Shown here: one piece after another, positions 14,627 through 16,618 of the stretch | Layout: each line of letters opens with the position of its first letter | Numbering within the stretch: position 1 is the stretch's first letter | Origin: Duncaniella sp. | GTDB taxonomy: Bacteria; Bacteroidota; Bacteroidia; Bacteroidales; Muribaculaceae | Length of the DNA: 16,618 nt | Reading direction: 5' to 3' | NCBI RefSeq assembly: GCF_029054785.1 | Contig: NZ_JAIDEN010000159.1 | Coordinates: forward strand, 1 to 16,618 | Translations under genes and position numbers: made by a program | Notes under the pieces: model-generated | What the model saw: only the letters and a program-made list of their open reading frames with translations | Databases searched by the model: none | Told to the model about the DNA's origin: nothing

Positions 14627-15205
14627 ATGGATGAATTCAACCCTTATATAACGAATGTCGATATTGATTATTGGCGCGAACTATGCGTCAGGGAGGGTGA
14701 ATTGCGCCATTATGAAACAGGGGATTTTTTCGTGGAAGCGGGCAGAACAGGCCGTTATATCGGTTTTGTCAAAGAAGGTACTCTTAAATATATCGCTGTC
14801 GATTCGGAAGGCAACGAACATATAATCAATCTGGAATTTGCCGGGGAGTTTGTGGCTGATTTCCCAAATTCCATCTATGGAGTGGCCTCAAAAATTTCTA
14901 TCAGGGCAAATTCCCCATGCGAGATTCATTGTGTCCCGACTACTACGCTACGTAATCGTCTGTATGCTGACAAAGATTTTCAGTCTATCGTGGCCAGGGC
15001 AAGTGAACAACTGTTCCAACAAGTTTACGACAGACTTATTGAATCATACACCTATACTCCTGTTCAAAGGTACGAACAATTGATTTCTAAATATCCGCGA
15101 TTGTTTGAATTGTTCCAGCTCAAAGACATCGCTTCTTTCTTACGAATCACTCCGGGCCATCTCAGCCGATTACGAAAAGGGATAAGAGAGAATAACCATA
15201 CTTAA
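14627..15205 (+). CDS. Crp/Fnr-family transcriptional regulator
   Basis: 192 residues from ATG 14627 (MDEFNPYITNVDIDYW). An N-terminal cNMP-binding-type beta-roll (about 25-110) includes the GDFFVEAGRTGRYIGFVKEG segment and VDSEGNEHIINLEF. A dimer helix follows (about 112-140). The C-terminal winged helix-turn-helix has a recognition region around LKDIASFLRITPGHLSRLRK (about 163-182). There is no Cys cluster, so it is not an Fnr-type oxygen sensor; the ligand is unknown. An ATG at 14597 is in frame, but the predicted start of transcription from the -7 box at 14586-14593 falls at about 14600, after that ATG, so I chose 14627. Autoregulation through the upstream dyad is possible. The downstream genes are broken, so its present targets may lie elsewhere. 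Confidence 0.85.
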   Translation: MDEFNPYITNVDIDYWRELCVREGELRHYETGDFFVEAGRTGRYIGFVKEGTLKYIAVDSEGNEHIINLEFAGEFVADFPNSIYGVASKISIRANSPCEIHCVPTTTLRNRLYADKDFQSIVARASEQLFQQVYDRLIESYTYTPVQRYEQLISKYPRLFELFQLKDIASFLRITPGHLSRLRKGIRENNHT

Positions 15206-15253
15206 GCAACTATTGAAAATTAATTTATACTTGATGCGAGGGGTATTTCGAGG

Positions 15254-15622
15254 AAAATACCTGGTATAAGAACTGATGAAGGCAATATTGAAATCATCGG
15301 TAAAGGGAGTCCACAGATTTATATCAACGGACGACGCATGCTTGACCGTTCTGAACTGGAACGTATATCCTCAAAAGATATTCAGAGCGTTGAGATTCTT
15401 TCCAATCCCGGTGCGAAATATGGTGCTGACGTAAAATCTGTAATCCTGATCAAAACTGTCAGAAAGCAAGGCGATGGCTTAAGCGGCTCGGTTGAGCCAT
15501 TTGTCACAGCCAAAATCATAGACGCTTATAATGTATTTGAACCAGCCGTCAGGAGTTTAGAACTTCCAGACCGGATAGCCGAAAACCTTGGTTTCGTTCT
15601 TTCTCTTATACCATACCGTTAG
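15254..15622 (+). pseudogene. Remnant of a TonB-dependent receptor (plug-domain fragment)
   Basis: The frame reads KIPGIRTDEGNIEIIGKG, then PQIYINGRRMLDRSELERIS and SVEILSNPGAKYGADVKSVI, ending KTVRKQGDGLSGSVE. This is the plug domain of a SusC/TonB-dependent outer membrane receptor of Bacteroidota (the INGR segment, the VEILSNPGAKYG segment, then IKTV-type). Both ends are missing: an in-frame stop lies just upstream (near 15223), there is no signal peptide or N-terminal domain, and the entire beta-barrel is absent. After about 15500 the frame continues to 15622 as unrelated sequence running into the tail of the convergent protease gene. It cannot make a functional receptor. Confidence 0.75.
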
Positions 15623-16333
15623 TCCGACTGCCAAAAGGATGCTAATTACACGAGTAATATTGGAAATAAGACCACCGGCAGCTACTTCGGTACCCACCAT
15701 TGAGAATATAACCCAAGCACCATTCATCAATATATGTAGTCCAACAGGAACCCATAAATTGAAATTCCATTCTACATACATCCAACTGAAATATACTGCA
15801 CCTATAAATGTAACACCGAAAGCAGCAAGCGATGAAATAACATCATGTCCTTGATAAAGATGTATAGATCCAAATAAAAGTGCGGGCAATATTACAGCCC
15901 AAAAGAATCCGGTCTTTGCATAACGAAAAAGTAATCCGAACATAAATGCTCTGAACACAAATTCTTCCATAAATCCGGGGAAAACACTTTTCCTTAAAAT
16001 AAGAGAAAGAGTTGTGGCGGAGTTGAAAGAGCCGAGAATTGGGAATATAATATAGAGAGGGAGAACTCAGATTAGGGAAATAAAAAATCCTTTGGCAATA
16101 TTACCACTTATGCCGAGGAAAGAGCATAGTTCTTTGGGCTTTATAACAAATAATGTCAGGATTATAACCGCTATAAACATTATTGAGTATCCTACAATAA
16201 ATTTCGATAATGATGCAGAATGTAATCCTAATAATGCCGTAACTCTCCAAGCCTGATCATATACAACCATAAGAAGTACACAGGCCACGATAGAAAAAAG
16301 TATCTTTGTAGATTTTGACGTAAGCTTAAGCAT
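15557..16333 (-). pseudogene. CPBP-family intramembrane protease gene with an in-frame TGA
   Basis: The minus frame from ATG 16333 (MLKLTSKSTKILFSIVACVL) runs 88 codons to a TGA at 16067-16069, then stays open in the same frame to a TAA at 15557, for a total of 258 codons. The part after the TGA holds every catalytic motif of CPBP (Abi/Rce1-like) glutamic proteases: EEFVFR (about 123-128), FGSIH (H at about 158) and the later LHILMN. The part before it holds three or so transmembrane helices. No frameshift or second stop is visible, so this is a single nonsense change, a sequencing error or a read-through codon. An ATG at 15970 could in principle restart translation just before the catalytic motif but would lose the first helices. 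The upstream TTG at 16360 lies within the promoter and is not the start. Confidence 0.8.
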
Positions 16334-16357
16334 AAGGCGATGAGTTCGTTTTCGATG

Positions 16358-16365
16358 CAAAATTA
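16358..16365 (-). promoter_or_regulatory. -7 box of the CPBP gene
   Basis: TAATTTTG on the minus strand is a perfect TAnnTTTG match. It predicts transcription from about 16351 and a leader of about 18 bases to ATG 16333. A TTTTG at 16393-16397 is too far upstream (27-base spacer) to be a good -33 element. Confidence 0.5.
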
Positions 16366-16426
16366 TAGCAAAATCGGAGTATTTACATAAGTCAAAACAT
16401 AGTAATTCAGGGCAACCTCAAAAAAA

Positions 16427-16458
16427 TTTGCACAATCCGAAAATTCTCCCTACCTTTG
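16427..16458 (+). promoter_or_regulatory. Promoter of tRNA-Ser
   Basis: TTTG (16427-16430), 20-base spacer, TACCTTTG (16451-16458): both elements match the Bacteroidota sigma-ABfr consensus exactly. The predicted leader to the tRNA is about 65 bases. Confidence 0.8.
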
Positions 16459-16459
16459 C

Positions 16460-16495
16460 ATCCGTTAAAGCCCGGTCAGCGTATCTGAAACGGAT
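16460..16495. repeat. Inverted repeat in the tRNA leader
   Basis: ATCCGTT (16460-16466) and AACGGAT (16489-16495) form a perfect 7-bp dyad around the predicted transcription start of the tRNA. A GGTC and GACC pair further in could form a competing stem. It may be a leader hairpin or a chance symmetry. Confidence 0.3.
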
Positions 16496-16529
16496 TTCGA
16501 AGACCGCAGAGAAAAACGACTGACTCAAT

Positions 16530-16617
16530 GGAGTGATGCTCGAGTGGCTGAAGAGGCACGCCTGGAAAGCGTGTATACGTCAAAAGCGTATCGCGAGTTC
16601 GAATCTCGCTCACTCCG
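16530..16617 (+). tRNA. tRNA-Ser (anticodon GGA)
   Basis: An 88-nt class II tRNA. The acceptor stem is GGAGTGA (16530-16536) with TCACTCC (16610-16616) and discriminator G. The anticodon arm CACGC-CTGGAAA-GCGTG carries anticodon GGA (reads UCC and UCU). A long variable arm is followed by the T arm GCGAG-TTCGAAT-CTCGC. CCA is not visible before the window ends. The long variable arm and G73 are as expected for serine. Confidence 0.95.
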
Positions 16618-16618
16618 C

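Noticed and set aside
16067..16360. A separate 97-residue membrane protein starting at 16360
   Set aside because: The start there is a TTG inside the promoter box, and the sequence continues in the same frame past the TGA into the CPBP catalytic region, so it is one interrupted gene.
1..16618. CRISPR array, insertion sequence, transposase or integrase
   Set aside because: No regularly spaced direct repeats, no paired terminal repeats around a transposase and no recombinase motif were seen on either strand.

Overview
The window looks like a chromosomal segment from a Bacteroidales bacterium, possibly a Muribaculaceae-like gut organism, though the family is a guess. The order-level call rests on three things: recurring promoters of the Bacteroidota type (-7 box TAnnTTTG, -33 TTTG), weak Shine-Dalgarno sequences, and lineage-typical genes. 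The latter are a GSCFA-domain protein coupled to a fused MurF-alanine racemase, a DUF2027-Smr protein, and an EFR1-type flavodoxin-ferredoxin protein.

Layout. Positions 1-253 (minus) hold the N-terminal part of a CrcB/Fluc fluoride channel. Positions 386-1626 (plus) hold an inositol monophosphatase-family enzyme and a small membrane PH-like protein, joined by an ATGA overlap. Positions 1786-7350 (plus) carry a UvrA-family ATPase, the DUF2027-Smr protein, the EFR1 protein and rubrerythrin, closed by a strong terminator at 7422-7463. On the minus strand, 11833 down to 7540 looks like one transcription unit: GSCFA protein, MurF-Alr, a zeta-toxin-like P-loop kinase and a 74-residue protein that overlaps the kinase gene.

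From about 11834 to 16450 the DNA becomes visibly AT-richer and reads as an accessory or decaying region. It contains a 434-base gap with leftover open frames but no convincing gene, a secreted protein overlapping a lipoprotein (minus), a highly structured RNA locus (minus, about 13482-13699), an orphan 220-residue protein, a Crp/Fnr-type regulator, a plug-domain fragment of a TonB-dependent receptor, and a CPBP membrane protease interrupted by one in-frame TGA. The window ends in a complete tRNA-Ser(GGA) behind a textbook promoter.

The best candidate for something undescribed is the structured RNA. It has its own promoter, a 121-nt irregular hairpin with a central bubble, and a terminator, which is the architecture of 6S-like RNAs. 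It ends only about 40 bases before a same-strand gene, so a regulatory leader is the alternative. Second is the zeta-like kinase and its small partner at the end of a peptidoglycan-precursor operon, which suggests a link between this kinase family and cell-wall precursor metabolism.
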